DNA of 64,000 nucleotides from Flavobacterium antarcticum DSM 19726 (GCF_000419685.1 NZ_ATTM01000001.1:496001-560000); one strand, 5' to 3'. Positions 8,230 to 16,676 are shown, counted from the stretch's first letter. Notes: a model not told the origin generated them from the sequence alone. Made by a program: numbers and translations.

Positions 8230-10638
8230 TTAGTTTTTCAAATACTTTTCTAGAAACTGGTCTTGTTCCCATAATAAGTGCAGAATGTTTTCTTTTGCAG
8301 CATATCCGTGGCTTTCTTTAGGAAGAAGTACCATTCGTACTGGAGCTCCTAAACCTTTTAAGGCTTGGAAGTAGCGTTCAGTTTGCAAAGTAAAAGTTCC
8401 CGGGTTGTTATCGGCTTCACCGTGTACTAATAACATCGGTGTTTTCATTTTACTAGCGTTCATGAATGGCGACATTTCGTTGTAAATCTGAGGCACTTCC
8501 CAATAGTTACGTTGTTCGCTTTGGAAACCAAAAGGAGTCAAGGTTCTGTTATAAGCGCCACTTCTTGCAATTCCGCAGGCAAATAAGTTGGAATGTGTCA
8601 GCAAGTTTGCTGTCATAAATGCACCGTAGGAATGTCCGCCCACTGCGACTTTCTTTGGGTTGATGTATCCTAATTTATCTACGGCATTGATTGCCGCCGC
8701 CGCATTGTCAACCAATTGAGTGATAAAAGTATCGTTAGGTTCTGTGGTTCCTTCGCCAATGATTGGGAAAGAAGCATCGTCTAAAACCGCATAACCACGC
8801 GTTACCCAGTATACAAATGAACCGTAGTATGGGAATGTAAACTCATTTGAGTTGGCACTGCTTTGTCCCGCACTGTTTTTGTCTTTAAATTCTTCTGGAT
8901 ATGCCCAAATCAATAAAGGAAGTTTCTCTTTCTTCTTCATGTCATAATTGGCAGGCAAATACAAGGTTCCTGAGAGTCCAACACCATCTTTTCGCTGGTA
9001 TTTAATTACTTCTTTGTGAATGTTTTTGATGCTTTCAAATGGGTTTTTGAAAGCCGTAATTGCTGTCAAACTGTTTTTCTTCTTGATGTTTCTGAAGAAA
9101 TAGTTTGGATATTCAGTTTTGGATTGAATCTGCACTAAGACTTCTCCTTTTTTCAAATCTTCAATTGAGTAAATGGCTTCTACTTTGTCTTTGTAATTGG
9201 ATCGGTATAGATGGGTCGTTTTAAACGTTTTCAAATCAAAATTATCAATGAACGGAAACTGTCCTTCTTTTGTGAATCCTTTTCCAATTAGGAATGCCTT
9301 GTTGTTGTCGATTGCCAGAACGTATCTTCCATATTGATTTTTAATGGTTTCAAAAGTTCCTGGGTCAGAATAGATGTCTTGTGAGTTGCGGTCCCAAATT
9401 AATTTAGGAGTTTCATTCAAAGCCGATGGATTCATCATGTAGGTTTTCTCATTTCGGGTGTCGTACCAATAATCCGATAGGATTGCTGTAGTTGCATTTC
9501 CCCATGTGATTCCGCCGTAGCGTTGCACCGTTTTCACAAACGATTTTGGCGCTTGGTTAAAAGGAGCGTCCCAAGTGAATACTTCGTCTCTAAAAGGAAC
9601 TTCATTTGCTGGGTTTCCTTCGTCTAATGCTTCGGCATAATATAAAGTGGCAGGAGCATCGGCTCTCCAATTCATGCTTCTCTTTCCTTTTTTAGTGGCC
9701 ATAAATCCTTTAGGCATGATTTCATTTAAAGGCGATTCGTTAACCACTTTAATTACTTTTCCATCTGCATCGTAAATTACAGTTTTGTTTGGAAAACGAT
9801 TGAGGGGAACGATGTAGGAGAATGGTTTTTCAAGCGTAGTGATCATCAAATAATTTCCGTCAGGTGAGAATGTTTCTCCTGCATACAGGTTGGCCTCTTT
9901 AAAAAGTTTTGCGTTTCCGTTTAAATCTACTTTGTACAATTCAGAACTCACTAGGGTTTCAAAATTAGTTTCGTCTGTTTTGTTTTTCAATAGATCTTGG
10001 TAGGTTCTGTTTTGAGAAACCGAACCGTCTGCTGTGGAAACTGTTGGACCAAGTGGCATGTCTTTTTTAACGTCAATTAATGCTGGGCGGTTTTTAGGCA
10101 ACATTTTTACTAAAATGTGATTGTTGTCTTTAAACCAGCTGAACGGATTTCCCATATTGCTGTTGACCGTTGCATCCGTTAATCGTTTTGCTTGTGCAGA
10201 TGCTACGTCAATAACCCATAATTCAACCCCTGTATTTGTAGTGTTTGAAAAGGATATTTTTTGCTCGTTTGGCGACCAAGCGATGTTTGTAATCTTTGCA
10301 TTTTCAGGCAAACCGCTTACTTGCATTTCTGCCGTTCCTTTGATTTTTCTGATTTTCAAGTTACTGATGTATGTTGTAGAACTGGAGATATTAGTAACTG
10401 GATTGATGCGTAATCCTCCTAAACGCATTTCTTCTTGACTCAATTCGTCTAGTGTTTTATAGGTGTTTCGGTAGGAAAGGAGCATGTATTCCTTTTTAGT
10501 ATCCATGGAAACGGATGGCGCACGCTCGTAATCAGCGAGGTCAAGGATTTCTTTTGGCGGCTTTTGGTAGGTGAGGTTTTCTTGTGCATTCGCCGTGCTG
10601 AATGCAATAAAGAGCAGTAGGTACAAGATGTTTTTCAT
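8230..10638 (-). CDS. S9 family peptidase, glutamyl endopeptidase-like (S9D)
   Basis: 802 residues with a cleavable signal peptide (MKNILYLLLFIAFSTANAQ), so exported to the periplasm or surface. The N-terminal two-thirds is a WD/beta-propeller-like region. The C-terminal alpha/beta hydrolase has the nucleophile motif GGHSYGAFM, the acid in HGEADNNPG and the terminal His in KESHGYAAKEN. The stretch GIARSGAYNRTLTPFGFQ closely resembles plant chloroplast glutamyl endopeptidase (subfamily S9D) rather than prolyl oligopeptidase, so cleavage after acidic residues is likely. The gene is monocistronic with a strong terminator. The family is secure; the specificity is inferred from the motif. Confidence 0.9.
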   Translation of the reverse strand: MKNILYLLLFIAFSTANAQENLTYQKPPKEILDLADYERAPSVSMDTKKEYMLLSYRNTYKTLDELSQEEMRLGGLRINPVTNISSSTTYISNLKIRKIKGTAEMQVSGLPENAKITNIAWSPNEQKISFSNTTNTGVELWVIDVASAQAKRLTDATVNSNMGNPFSWFKDNNHILVKMLPKNRPALIDVKKDMPLGPTVSTADGSVSQNRTYQDLLKNKTDETNFETLVSSELYKVDLNGNAKLFKEANLYAGETFSPDGNYLMITTLEKPFSYIVPLNRFPNKTVIYDADGKVIKVVNESPLNEIMPKGFMATKKGKRSMNWRADAPATLYYAEALDEGNPANEVPFRDEVFTWDAPFNQAPKSFVKTVQRYGGITWGNATTAILSDYWYDTRNEKTYMMNPSALNETPKLIWDRNSQDIYSDPGTFETIKNQYGRYVLAIDNNKAFLIGKGFTKEGQFPFIDNFDLKTFKTTHLYRSNYKDKVEAIYSIEDLKKGEVLVQIQSKTEYPNYFFRNIKKKNSLTAITAFKNPFESIKNIHKEVIKYQRKDGVGLSGTLYLPANYDMKKKEKLPLLIWAYPEEFKDKNSAGQSSANSNEFTFPYYGSFVYWVTRGYAVLDDASFPIIGEGTTEPNDTFITQLVDNAAAAINAVDKLGYINPKKVAVGGHSYGAFMTANLLTHSNLFACGIARSGAYNRTLTPFGFQSEQRNYWEVPQIYNEMSPFMNASKMKTPMLLVHGEADNNPGTFTLQTERYFQALKGLGAPVRMVLLPKESHGYAAKENILHLLWEQDQFLEKYLKN

Positions 10639-11140
10639 GTTCTTTTGGTTAAATTATTTTTAGAGGTGAAAGATAGGGATTTTTTTTCTGAAGCTGTTGT
10701 GAAGGTTCAGAGCGGTAGAGCGGCTCTTGGTCTTTAATGTTCGTGATTATGTTACTTGCAAAAAAAAACAAAAAAAGCGTTTACACAAAATATTGTTCAG
10801 TCTTTGGGATTGTACTTTAGGGCAGCGAAGACCCACAAATCAGTAGCGAAGACCTATAAATGAATAGCGAAGACACTTAAATGACTAGCGAAGACCCACA
10901 AATTAGTAGCGAGAACCTATAAATTAGCAGCGAAGACACATAAATGATTAGCGAAGACCCACAAATTAGTAGCGAAGGCTTATAAAAGAGTAGCGAAGAC
11001 ACTTAAATCAGCAGCGAAGAGGCTCAATTTAGCAGCGAAGCGGTTTGTGTTGACTACTTGTGGGGTGGACTGAATTTTTGTGGAACGTGGTGTGCATTTT
11101 TATGAGCTGTTTGAGGAGTGGTAGCGCTGATTTGGCATAA
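10639..11140. other. about 500-nt gene-free region
   Basis: It holds the upstream region of the S9D peptidase gene (about 10639-10780), the 21-bp tandem repeat array and a short GT-rich stretch (11041-11120). No ORF with coding character was found on either strand; it ends at the terminator hairpin of the gene at 11190. Confidence 0.6.
10822..11042. repeat. 21-bp direct tandem repeat, 11 copies
   Basis: Copies start at exact 21-nt steps (10822, 10843, 10864 ... 11032), each built as nnAGCGAAG followed by a variable A/T-rich 11-12 nt such as ACCCACAAATTA; the last copy is cut short. Although 21 is a multiple of three, stop codons appear in the frames examined on both strands, so it is not coding. 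It lies in the divergent/uncoding gap between the S9D gene start and the unknown gene at 11190. Function unknown. Confidence 0.9.
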
Positions 11141-11168
11141 AAAAAAACTTCTTGTTAGAAGTTTTAAG
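11138..11168 (-). terminator. terminator after the gene at 11190
   Basis: AAAACTTCT / AGAAGTTTT stem with a TGTT loop; the preceding A-run acts as the U-tract on the minus strand. Confidence 0.7.
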
Positions 11169-11189
11169 TTGGTGGTGCGGTATCGTATT

Positions 11190-12020
11190 TTACGGTTTTG
11201 GTTCTTGTTGTTTTTTATTGTTGTTGAGGTTGTTTTTTACTTTTGTGTAACTAAATTGTTCTTTAATTGCTTGGTTGTCTTTGTAGAAATTAGTTGCTAT
11301 TTTAGCAATAGGAATTACCTTTTGATAGATGGCATTGTAGGCCGTTTTTGCTTCGTTTGTAGCTTCTTTTCTGCTTCCTTTTTGCACTTCTTGTGTTACG
11401 TTTGCATTTTTAAGTGCGTCAGCATAGGAGGTGATTTTTGTAATGAGTTGTGTTGCTGTTCCCTTGCTCGTTATTTGTTGAATTACTTGTGTGGTTGCAT
11501 TTTTTTTAAATTGGTAGAGCAGGCTGATTAATGCTTCTTGGTCCCCTTTTTTTGCATCATTATTGTACGCTTTGAATCCTAGGGTATTTAAAAGTTCATT
11601 TTTTCCGGCGGTGTTTTCTGCAAAATCTGCTTCGATTTGAACCTTTAGTTCGGCTAGGTCGTTTAAAGCTGGTGCTTGAATGCCTTTTAAAATGGTGGTT
11701 GCGGCTCTTAGTTCTTTGACGTTGTCTTTACCTATAAAAGTTTGTACGACAGTGTCAATTTCTGATTTGATGCCTTCTAAAAAAGCAGGCGTCCATGTAC
11801 TTCTTTTAGTTTGCAGAAAAACTTGATTTTTTAAGGCGTTTTCCATGATGGTGTCAATGGTGATTAGCATTTCTACGTCTTTCCCTGCATAGGTTCTTTT
11901 GATTTCCATAATTTGTTGGTTTAAAGGTTTGTAAATATCAAGTAAGACAGTTGATTCGTAATGGACTTTGAATACTTGTTCCTTTATTTGTCTAACTTGT
12001 TTTGTAAATGTAGAAATCAA
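11190..12020 (-). CDS. unknown helical protein
   Basis: 276 residues, no signal peptide or membrane segment seen. The sequence is rich in Lys, Ala, Thr and Gln and looks largely alpha-helical (for example ITSYADALKNANVTQEVQKGSRKEATNEAK), with a charged Asn/Lys/Gln tail. No catalytic motif or known family is recognised; in particular it lacks the R-H-x-x-R...Y pattern of tyrosine recombinases, which matters because it is the gene nearest the left end of the cassette array. It could be a cytoplasmic structural or phage-related helical protein, but this is not supported further. Confidence 0.6.
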   Translation of the reverse strand: MISTFTKQVRQIKEQVFKVHYESTVLLDIYKPLNQQIMEIKRTYAGKDVEMLITIDTIMENALKNQVFLQTKRSTWTPAFLEGIKSEIDTVVQTFIGKDNVKELRAATTILKGIQAPALNDLAELKVQIEADFAENTAGKNELLNTLGFKAYNNDAKKGDQEALISLLYQFKKNATTQVIQQITSKGTATQLITKITSYADALKNANVTQEVQKGSRKEATNEAKTAYNAIYQKVIPIAKIATNFYKDNQAIKEQFSYTKVKNNLNNNKKQQEPKP

Positions 12021-12379
12021 TTGGCTTACAAAAACTCCCTACTAATGGGTATTTTTTAATTATTTTTCTGAATGTTAGTTAGTTGATATTCTTTGAAAAT
12101 TATTTACGAAATGTTTTATTTCGCTTTATTTTTAGCAAAAAAGAGGTGCTTTAGGTAGGCGAAAATAGGAATACTGTAGCAGGGCGTTTTTTTAGGTTTG
12201 AAAAAAGTGAAAATTATTCCGGAGTAAAACGCCGAGTGAAGAGGGATTTGTGAAGTTTTGTGATTGAGAGGTAAAATAGGCAGATCAACCTAAATTTACG
12301 TACCTGTAAGTACTAAAAGTATTCAGCAAATAAAAAGTCCATTTGACGATTTATGAAAAAATAAAGTATATTTACAAAA
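12021..12379. other. gap before the cassette array
   Basis: AT-rich sequence between the minus-strand gene at 11190 and the left-end palindromic site. No ORF on either strand, no integrase-like reading frame and no RNA gene was recognised. Confidence 0.5.
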
Positions 12380-12467
12380 CAAATAATACGCTATAAAGTA
12401 GCGTGTATACATCCAAATTTGGGTGTATTGGCGCTACGGAGTAGCGTGTATATATAAGTTACCACAC
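12380..12467 (+). other. left-end palindromic site of the cassette array (candidate attI or degenerate attC)
   Basis: Two related arms, 12387-12403 and 12432-12450, each contain CGCTA / TAGCG, and together they can pair into one hairpin around a central ATCCAAATTTGGGT palindrome. The arms are followed by the GTTACCACAC (12458-12467) that opens cassette 1. Cassette insertion next to such a site is what an attI or a first attC would look like, but the AAC box on its left side (around 12374-12380) is weak and no integrase gene is adjacent. Assignment as attI is inference. Confidence 0.45.
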
Positions 12468-12497
12468 ATTTTAAAGAAAAACGACCCCCAAGAAAAA

Positions 12498-13319
12498 ATG
12501 AAGACAATTGCCACTATAATATTGATTTTTTTTAACTCAATACTGAGTTTTGGACAAATTGAAAATCGGTGGCAACCTGACAGTGTTTACAAAAACAAGA
12601 AAGTTAAAAGAATTTTTGTTTACGAAAATTCACCCAAAGACTTATCCGAAATTGTTGAAGTTGACAGAAACGGAAAAATAATTCGTATTGAAAAATATAG
12701 TGCATCATATAACAAAAAAACAAGGAAGGCAAAATCAATTGATAGAGTGACAACCTATAGTTATGATGAACTTGATAAAATTACTCATAAAATAGACACT
12801 ATAATTTATCATCATAATAATTCAGTAAGCACCGAAAAAACATTTTTTTATTATGAAAATAACTTGTTGATTTCGTCAAAGTACTTTAAGAGCAATTTTG
12901 AAAATCCTAGTAGCGAAACCACCTATTCTCATCATCCATTTACATCGACAACTACAATTAAGATAGACACATTAATCACATACAGGAAGACTAAGGAATA
13001 CGAAAGAGATTTTTATGTAAAAAGATTTTACGGATATGTTGTGGAAGCAAAATTGAAAAAAAAGCAAATTACAATTAATGGAAAAAGCGAAACTTATTCA
13101 TATTCTGATAAAACTGATAGACAAAGACTTGACGATAATAAAACAATTAAAAATGCTTTTAATGAGCAAGGTCGTCTTTTAAAGTCAGAAATTAAAAGTG
13201 TATTTATGAATGATAGAGTAAATGAATACATTCTAATCTATAATTATTACGAAAATGGACTATTGAAAAGCATAAGAGGATATGTGCCACTTTACTTTAA
13301 ATATGAACACTTCGAGTAA
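12498..13319 (+). CDS. cassette 1: secreted protein of unknown function
   Basis: 273 residues from ATG 12498; an upstream in-frame ATG at 12423 lies outside the cassette, in the left-end site, and is rejected because 12498 begins a clean signal peptide (MKTIATIILIFFNSILSFGQ). The mature protein has repeated YSYDE / FFYYENN / YNYYENGLL strands reminiscent of YD/MORN-like beta repeats, each carrying an NG or EN turn. It is probably periplasmic or surface-exposed; no enzyme motif is seen. The leader from the cassette boundary is 39 nt and the stop lies 6 nt before the closing GTGTGGTAAC box. Confidence 0.75.
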   Translation: MKTIATIILIFFNSILSFGQIENRWQPDSVYKNKKVKRIFVYENSPKDLSEIVEVDRNGKIIRIEKYSASYNKKTRKAKSIDRVTTYSYDELDKITHKIDTIIYHHNNSVSTEKTFFYYENNLLISSKYFKSNFENPSSETTYSHHPFTSTTTIKIDTLITYRKTKEYERDFYVKRFYGYVVEAKLKKKQITINGKSETYSYSDKTDRQRLDDNKTIKNAFNEQGRLLKSEIKSVFMNDRVNEYILIYNYYENGLLKSIRGYVPLYFKYEHFE

Positions 13320-13325
13320 AAAAAC

Positions 13326-13462
13326 GTGTGGTAACATCGGTTTGGCAATATGGCGGGTTTGGAGCTAAATCGAAGATTTTTGCTTCCTTTGAAGTTCAGT
13401 AATTATAGAAAGTTTCGGCTTCTTTATCCGCCACATCGCCAAGCCGAGAAACGTTACCCAAC
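13326..13462 (+). repeat. attC-like site 1
   Basis: R''-like GTGTGGTAAC (13326-13335) to R'-like GTTACCCAAC (13453-13462), core ACGT at 13451-13454. The arms TCGGTTTGGCAATATGGCGG and CCGCCACATCGCCAAGCCGA fold with only transition-type mismatches. Singleton sequence type. Confidence 0.85.
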
Positions 13463-13492
13463 ATTTGAAAAAAAACCAAGAAACTGAATTAA

Positions 13493-14041
13493 TTGAAAGA
13501 AAAAATTGAAATACCATTAAGCAAAAACAAACTATTCTTCGGAATTGGAGGCTCGCTACTATTTGTGATTTTAGGAATTTGGTTGTTTTTAAATGCAGAC
13601 ACTTTTCAACAACATTCATTTAGATTATTGAGAAATCCAATGGTAATAAAAGGAGTTGGAATTTTAGGAGTTTTGTTTTTTGGTGCGACAGGAATTTTCG
13701 GATTTAAAAAACTGTTTGATAAAAAAGTAGGACTGACAATTGACTCAAACGGAATAACGGGCAACTCAAACGCATCGAGTGTCGGACTAATTGAATGGAA
13801 TGATATAACCGATATTATAACAAAGCAAGTTATGTCGACAAAATTTCTGCTGATTAACGTAACGAATCCTGAAAAATATATCGGAAAAGCAAAAAGCGGA
13901 ATGAAAGCCAAACTTATGCGTTCGAATATGAAAATGTATGGAACACCACTTTCGATTACATCCAATACTCTAAAATATGATTTCGGGAAACTTGAACAAT
14001 TAATACAAACTGAATTTAAACGAAATAAAAACGTTGGGTAA
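13493..14041 (+). CDS. cassette 2: STM3941-like membrane protein
   Basis: 182 residues from a TTG start at 13493, 39 nt after the cassette boundary; no in-frame ATG lies upstream inside the unit. Two transmembrane helices are visible, about residues 13-33 (LFFGIGGSLLFVILGIWLF) and 50-70 (MVIKGVGILGVLFFGATGIFGF). A PH-like cytosolic domain follows (LTIDSNGITGNSNAS, then IEWNDITDI), the layout of the STM3941 family of unknown function. The last codons (AAC GTT GGG TAA) lie in the closing box, so the C-terminus is encoded by the recombination site. Confidence 0.8.
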   Translation: MKEKIEIPLSKNKLFFGIGGSLLFVILGIWLFLNADTFQQHSFRLLRNPMVIKGVGILGVLFFGATGIFGFKKLFDKKVGLTIDSNGITGNSNASSVGLIEWNDITDIITKQVMSTKFLLINVTNPEKYIGKAKSGMKAKLMRSNMKMYGTPLSITSNTLKYDFGKLEQLIQTEFKRNKNVG

Positions 14042-14170
14042 CACCGTATAAAAATAATTGCTGTTTAGTGCTTAATCAATGGTCGTTGCGTGTTTGTAAC
14101 GTGTGATTTTCCTGCGGAAAATCCTCGCATACAAACCCGCAACCATTCTTATACAAAAACGTTATGGGCA
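14033..14170 (+). repeat. attC-like site 2 (type B)
   Basis: R'' GTTGGGTAAC to R' GTTATGGGCA, core ACGT 14159-14162. Nearly the same sequence recurs in attC 8, including the inner hairpin GATTTTCC / GGAAAATC. Outer arms GTATAAAAATAATTG and CAACCATTCTTATAC pair. Confidence 0.85.
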
Positions 14171-14189
14171 ACCCTAAAAGACGACCACA

Positions 14190-14648
14190 GTGACTGACAA
14201 CAACATCGATATTGACAACATAAAAGAAGCAACGGACAAAGTTTATGTTCGGTTAATTGACGGTGCAACTGCTTGGGTTCCGACAAATGCACACAAACTT
14301 GACGACAATGAATATCTAATATTGCCTGACGAAGAGTTTGACGAGAATGACCCAATTAATTTATGTGAGTTTATCCCAGGCGACATAGTTGCGTTAGACA
14401 AACAAACATTTCAAGACGGGACAACAGGTTTGGTTTGCCGACAATTAATAAAACCATCAAACAGACCAGACAAAAAATATTTTGACTTTTTATTCAAAGC
14501 GACACTCGGACAAATTGGAATAAATGCCACGACCCTTGACAACTTTAAAACCGAAATAGAAAAAATCAAGCTACAACATTCAACAGGACAATATTTTTAT
14601 CCAGCTATTCTCACGACCATTGACCAATTAGACAATTGCACGAAATGA
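14190..14648 (+). CDS. cassette 3: unknown acidic cytosolic protein
   Basis: 152 residues from a GTG start at 14190, 28 nt after the cassette boundary; no in-frame ATG is available in the unit. No signal peptide. The N-terminal half is acidic and beta-rich (YVRLIDGATAWVPTNAHKL, then YLILPDEEFDENDP, GDIVALDKQTF), suggestive of a small barrel fold; the C-terminal half is helical. No family recognised. The stop is 20 nt before the closing GCCCATAAC. Higher GC and more Asp than its neighbours suggest a separate origin. Confidence 0.7.
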   Translation: MTDNNIDIDNIKEATDKVYVRLIDGATAWVPTNAHKLDDNEYLILPDEEFDENDPINLCEFIPGDIVALDKQTFQDGTTGLVCRQLIKPSNRPDKKYFDFLFKATLGQIGINATTLDNFKTEIEKIKLQHSTGQYFYPAILTTIDQLDNCTK

Positions 14649-14668
14649 CTACGAAAGACAGAAGGGCA

Positions 14669-14804
14669 GCCCATAACAGCACCTACCCAAAAGGCGGGGT
14701 TTCGCTCTTCGCAGACACATTTGTGGTAGCCGAAAGTTCATTTCTCCGCATGAAGTTTAGTGGTAAAAATCCCGCCCTTCGGGTAGCTGCAAAACGTTAG
14801 CAGC
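14669..14804 (+). repeat. attC-like site 3
   Basis: R'' GCCCATAAC to R' GTTAGCAGC, core ACGT at 14794-14797. Arms GCACCTACCCAAAAGGCGGG and CCCGCCCTTCGGGTAGCTGC pair. Singleton sequence type, more GC-rich than the others. Confidence 0.85.
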
Positions 14805-14826
14805 AACGCAAAAAAAACACTACTAG

Positions 14827-15201
14827 ATGAAATATTTTTTAACTGTAATACTTATACTATTTATTACTTTTTCGAAAGCTCAAAACAAAATCAAGGCGAG
14901 TGACAAAGCATTAGCGGCAATTGACGCAATCGAAAAATTCGAAGCAGAAATAAAAATTCCAAATCGTTTGGCTTGTCTAACTCAAATATTTCCAAAAGAG
15001 ATCGACTTGAATTATGCGGGATTTTGTTATATACCGTCAAAAGCCGAATTACAGTTATGGAGAGAGTGGATTATAAAAAATAAAAATAATTTAGAGTATG
15101 AAAATATGGAGCCGGAAGGGAAATTTGATTTCATTTTCGGAGACTTTAATATAATTTTTAAGGATAAGAATGGTGAAATTCGAAATTCATACTGTAAATA
15201 A
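14827..15201 (+). CDS. cassette 4: small exported protein
   Basis: 124 residues with a signal peptide (MKYFLTVILILFITFSKAQ), so periplasmic. The mature part starts with a Lys/Ala-rich helix (ASDKALAAIDAIEKFEAEI) and has three Cys, two in a context that could form a disulfide (NRLACLTQ and YAGFCYIPS). It also holds WREWIIKNKNNLEYEN. No known family. The leader from the cassette boundary is 30 nt and the stop is 5 nt before the closing box. Confidence 0.7.
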   Translation: MKYFLTVILILFITFSKAQNKIKASDKALAAIDAIEKFEAEIKIPNRLACLTQIFPKEIDLNYAGFCYIPSKAELQLWREWIIKNKNNLEYENMEPEGKFDFIFGDFNIIFKDKNGEIRNSYCK

Positions 15202-15206
15202 GCGCA

Positions 15207-15342
15207 GCTGCTAACACAGTATATAAGCTATGGCTTAGTCTGTGCTTACTTGGAAAAACTATGGATTTTCGAAAGTTAGTTTATATTTGGAGAGATTCGT
15301 GCTAAAACACGCCACAGCTCATATACATCAACGTTACCAGCA
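15207..15342 (+). repeat. attC-like site 4 (type A)
   Basis: R'' GCTGCTAAC to R' GTTACCAGCA, core ACGT 15331-15334. Arms GTATATAAGCTATGGC and GCCACAGCTCATATAC pair. Very similar to attC 6 over most of its length, although the R boxes differ completely. Contains TATATTTG at 15282-15289. Confidence 0.87.
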
Positions 15343-15378
15343 ATGATACGGACCAAAAATACTATGATAAGATAAAAT

Positions 15379-15840
15379 ATGGAAGCACTTTGGATATTTC
15401 CCCTTTACATAATCAGTCCTTTGATTGGTATAATATTAACTCTTATCGGTATTTTCAAAATTAGAAAAAGAGATACAAATAAAACTCTTTATATTGGGTT
15501 AGGTTTTCTTGCTCTACCATTACTTCATCTTGCATTAGTTTCTATATTTCAGCTAAATTTGGAAAGTAAAATCGTAGGTAACTACAATCTCGGAAAAGAA
15601 AAAAATGTACTCATTATCTTTGACAACGAGACTTTCACTCTGAATAAATCCAGACAATATAATAATGTCGGCAAAGGAAAATGGAAAATTGAGGAAATCG
15701 ATTCGCCAATACTAATTCTAGATTTTGACTCTATTAAAAAAAGTGAATTATGGTTAGAAATTGAGCCGAATGAGAAACAAATTGTTTTGAAAACTATGCC
15801 TTGGGGAAATAATATTTCAACAGAGTTCGTGAAGAAATAA
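15379..15840 (+). CDS. cassette 5: membrane-anchored unknown protein
   Basis: 153 residues. Two hydrophobic helices, about 4-27 (LWIFPLYIISPLIGIILTL) and 37-58 (TLYIGLGFLALPLLHLALV), precede an extracytoplasmic or cytoplasmic beta-rich domain of about 90 residues beginning ESKIVGNYNLGKEKNVLII. That G.Y.....L.I pattern resembles the start of lipocalin-like or copper-resistance-like small barrels, but I cannot assign a family. The leader is 45 nt and the stop is 4 nt before the closing TGCTGGTAAC. Confidence 0.7.
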   Translation: MEALWIFPLYIISPLIGIILTLIGIFKIRKRDTNKTLYIGLGFLALPLLHLALVSIFQLNLESKIVGNYNLGKEKNVLIIFDNETFTLNKSRQYNNVGKGKWKIEEIDSPILILDFDSIKKSELWLEIEPNEKQIVLKTMPWGNNISTEFVKK

Positions 15841-15844
15841 TCAC

Positions 15845-15983
15845 TGCTGGTAACACTTGCTACAAGAGATTTGGGCATTTGGCTTAATTTGAAAATGGTT
15901 TTGTATCAGGGAAGTTTAGGCAAATCCGAAAATAAGGCTTAATTTAATCCCAAACCTCTTGTAGCAAGGGAACGTTGTAGAGC
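15845..15983 (+). repeat. attC-like site 5 (type C)
   Basis: R'' TGCTGGTAAC to R' GTTGTAGAGC, core ACGT 15972-15975. Arms CTTGCTACAAGAGATTTGGG and CCCAAACCTCTTGTAGCAAG pair at 19 of 20 positions. Related to attC 9. Confidence 0.88.
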
Positions 15984-16002
15984 ATTTGAAAAAAATCATC
16001 TA

Positions 16003-16536
16003 ATGAGCAAATCATTTTATTTAATATTTATTTTGTTTATAATAGTTAGTTGTAAAACAGATAACTTTTATGAAACTGAAAGATTTTTCACGACTGATAA
16101 AACAACATACCAAATTGGCGATGAATTTGAATTGACAGCTGTTATGAAAAGCATAGATGAAAAAGAATTAAGATTTTATGAAAATTTCAAGAATTTGGAT
16201 ATTTCTTTCGCTTTAATGAACAATGAAAAAAATGTTCACAATGAAAGTTGGACTAAACGGAGTGGCGTATTCCTTGAAAAAACTGAAATTTCAGAATATA
16301 GAATCTCACGGAACAATCCATTTAAAAAGACTTTTAAAGGTTCAATATCGCAAACTGACGACGAAATTATAATTGAAATACCAGAATTGAATTTTAAGCA
16401 AGGTTTACCAAAAACTGATTTTGATAAAAACACGAAAGTTAGAATTCACGGACATTGTAATCCAATAAATGCAGAATTCGGAGCATCACTTGAGGAATTT
16501 ATGGATGTAAAAGATATTGAAATAACTGTGAAGTAA
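16003..16536 (+). CDS. cassette 6: lipoprotein of unknown function
   Basis: 177 residues. Lipoprotein signal peptide MSKSFYLIFILFIIVSC with the lipidation Cys at 17. The mature part begins FFTTDKTTYQIGDEFELTAVMKS, the pattern of an Ig-like/CARDB-type beta-sandwich used in Bacteroidota surface proteins, and ends EFMDVKDIEITVK. No catalytic motif. Leader 28 nt; stop 3 nt before the closing GCTCTACAAC. Confidence 0.75.
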   Translation: MSKSFYLIFILFIIVSCKTDNFYETERFFTTDKTTYQIGDEFELTAVMKSIDEKELRFYENFKNLDISFALMNNEKNVHNESWTKRSGVFLEKTEISEYRISRNNPFKKTFKGSISQTDDEIIIEIPELNFKQGLPKTDFDKNTKVRIHGHCNPINAEFGASLEEFMDVKDIEITVK

Positions 16537-16539
16537 AAC

Positions 16540-16676
16540 GCTCTACAACACCGTATATAAGCCATGGCTTGGTCTGTGTCGATTTGGAAAATCTACGCAT
16601 TTCCCAAAGTTAGTTCTATATTTGGAGAGTTAGTGCTAAAACACGCCACAGCTCATATATATCAACGTTATGGGCT
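16540..16676 (+). repeat. attC-like site 6 (type A)
   Basis: R'' GCTCTACAAC to R' GTTATGGGCT, core ACGT 16666-16669. Close relative of attC 4, with arms GTATATAAGCCATGGC and GCCACAGCTCATATAT. Contains TATATTTG about 55 nt before the core. Confidence 0.87.

Noticed and set aside
10822..11042. CRISPR-like array
   Set aside because: The unit is only 21 nt in total, with no repeat/spacer division and no cas genes; it is a plain tandem repeat.
11118..11531. plus-strand ORF rich in Cys, Phe and Val
   Set aside because: It lies opposite the unknown gene at 11190-12020, has low-complexity composition and no plausible start context.
11190..12020. integron integrase at the left end of the array
   Set aside because: No Arg...His-x-x-Arg...Tyr pattern, no intI-like patch and the wrong composition; it is a helical protein of unknown function.
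12423..12497. longer N-terminus for the cassette 1 protein
   Set aside because: It would start inside the left-end palindromic site, outside the cassette, and would hide a clean signal peptide starting at 12498.
13365..13965. minus-strand ORFs opposite cassette 2 and its attC
   Set aside because: They run through the palindromic site and the reverse of a well-formed membrane-protein gene; shadow frames only.
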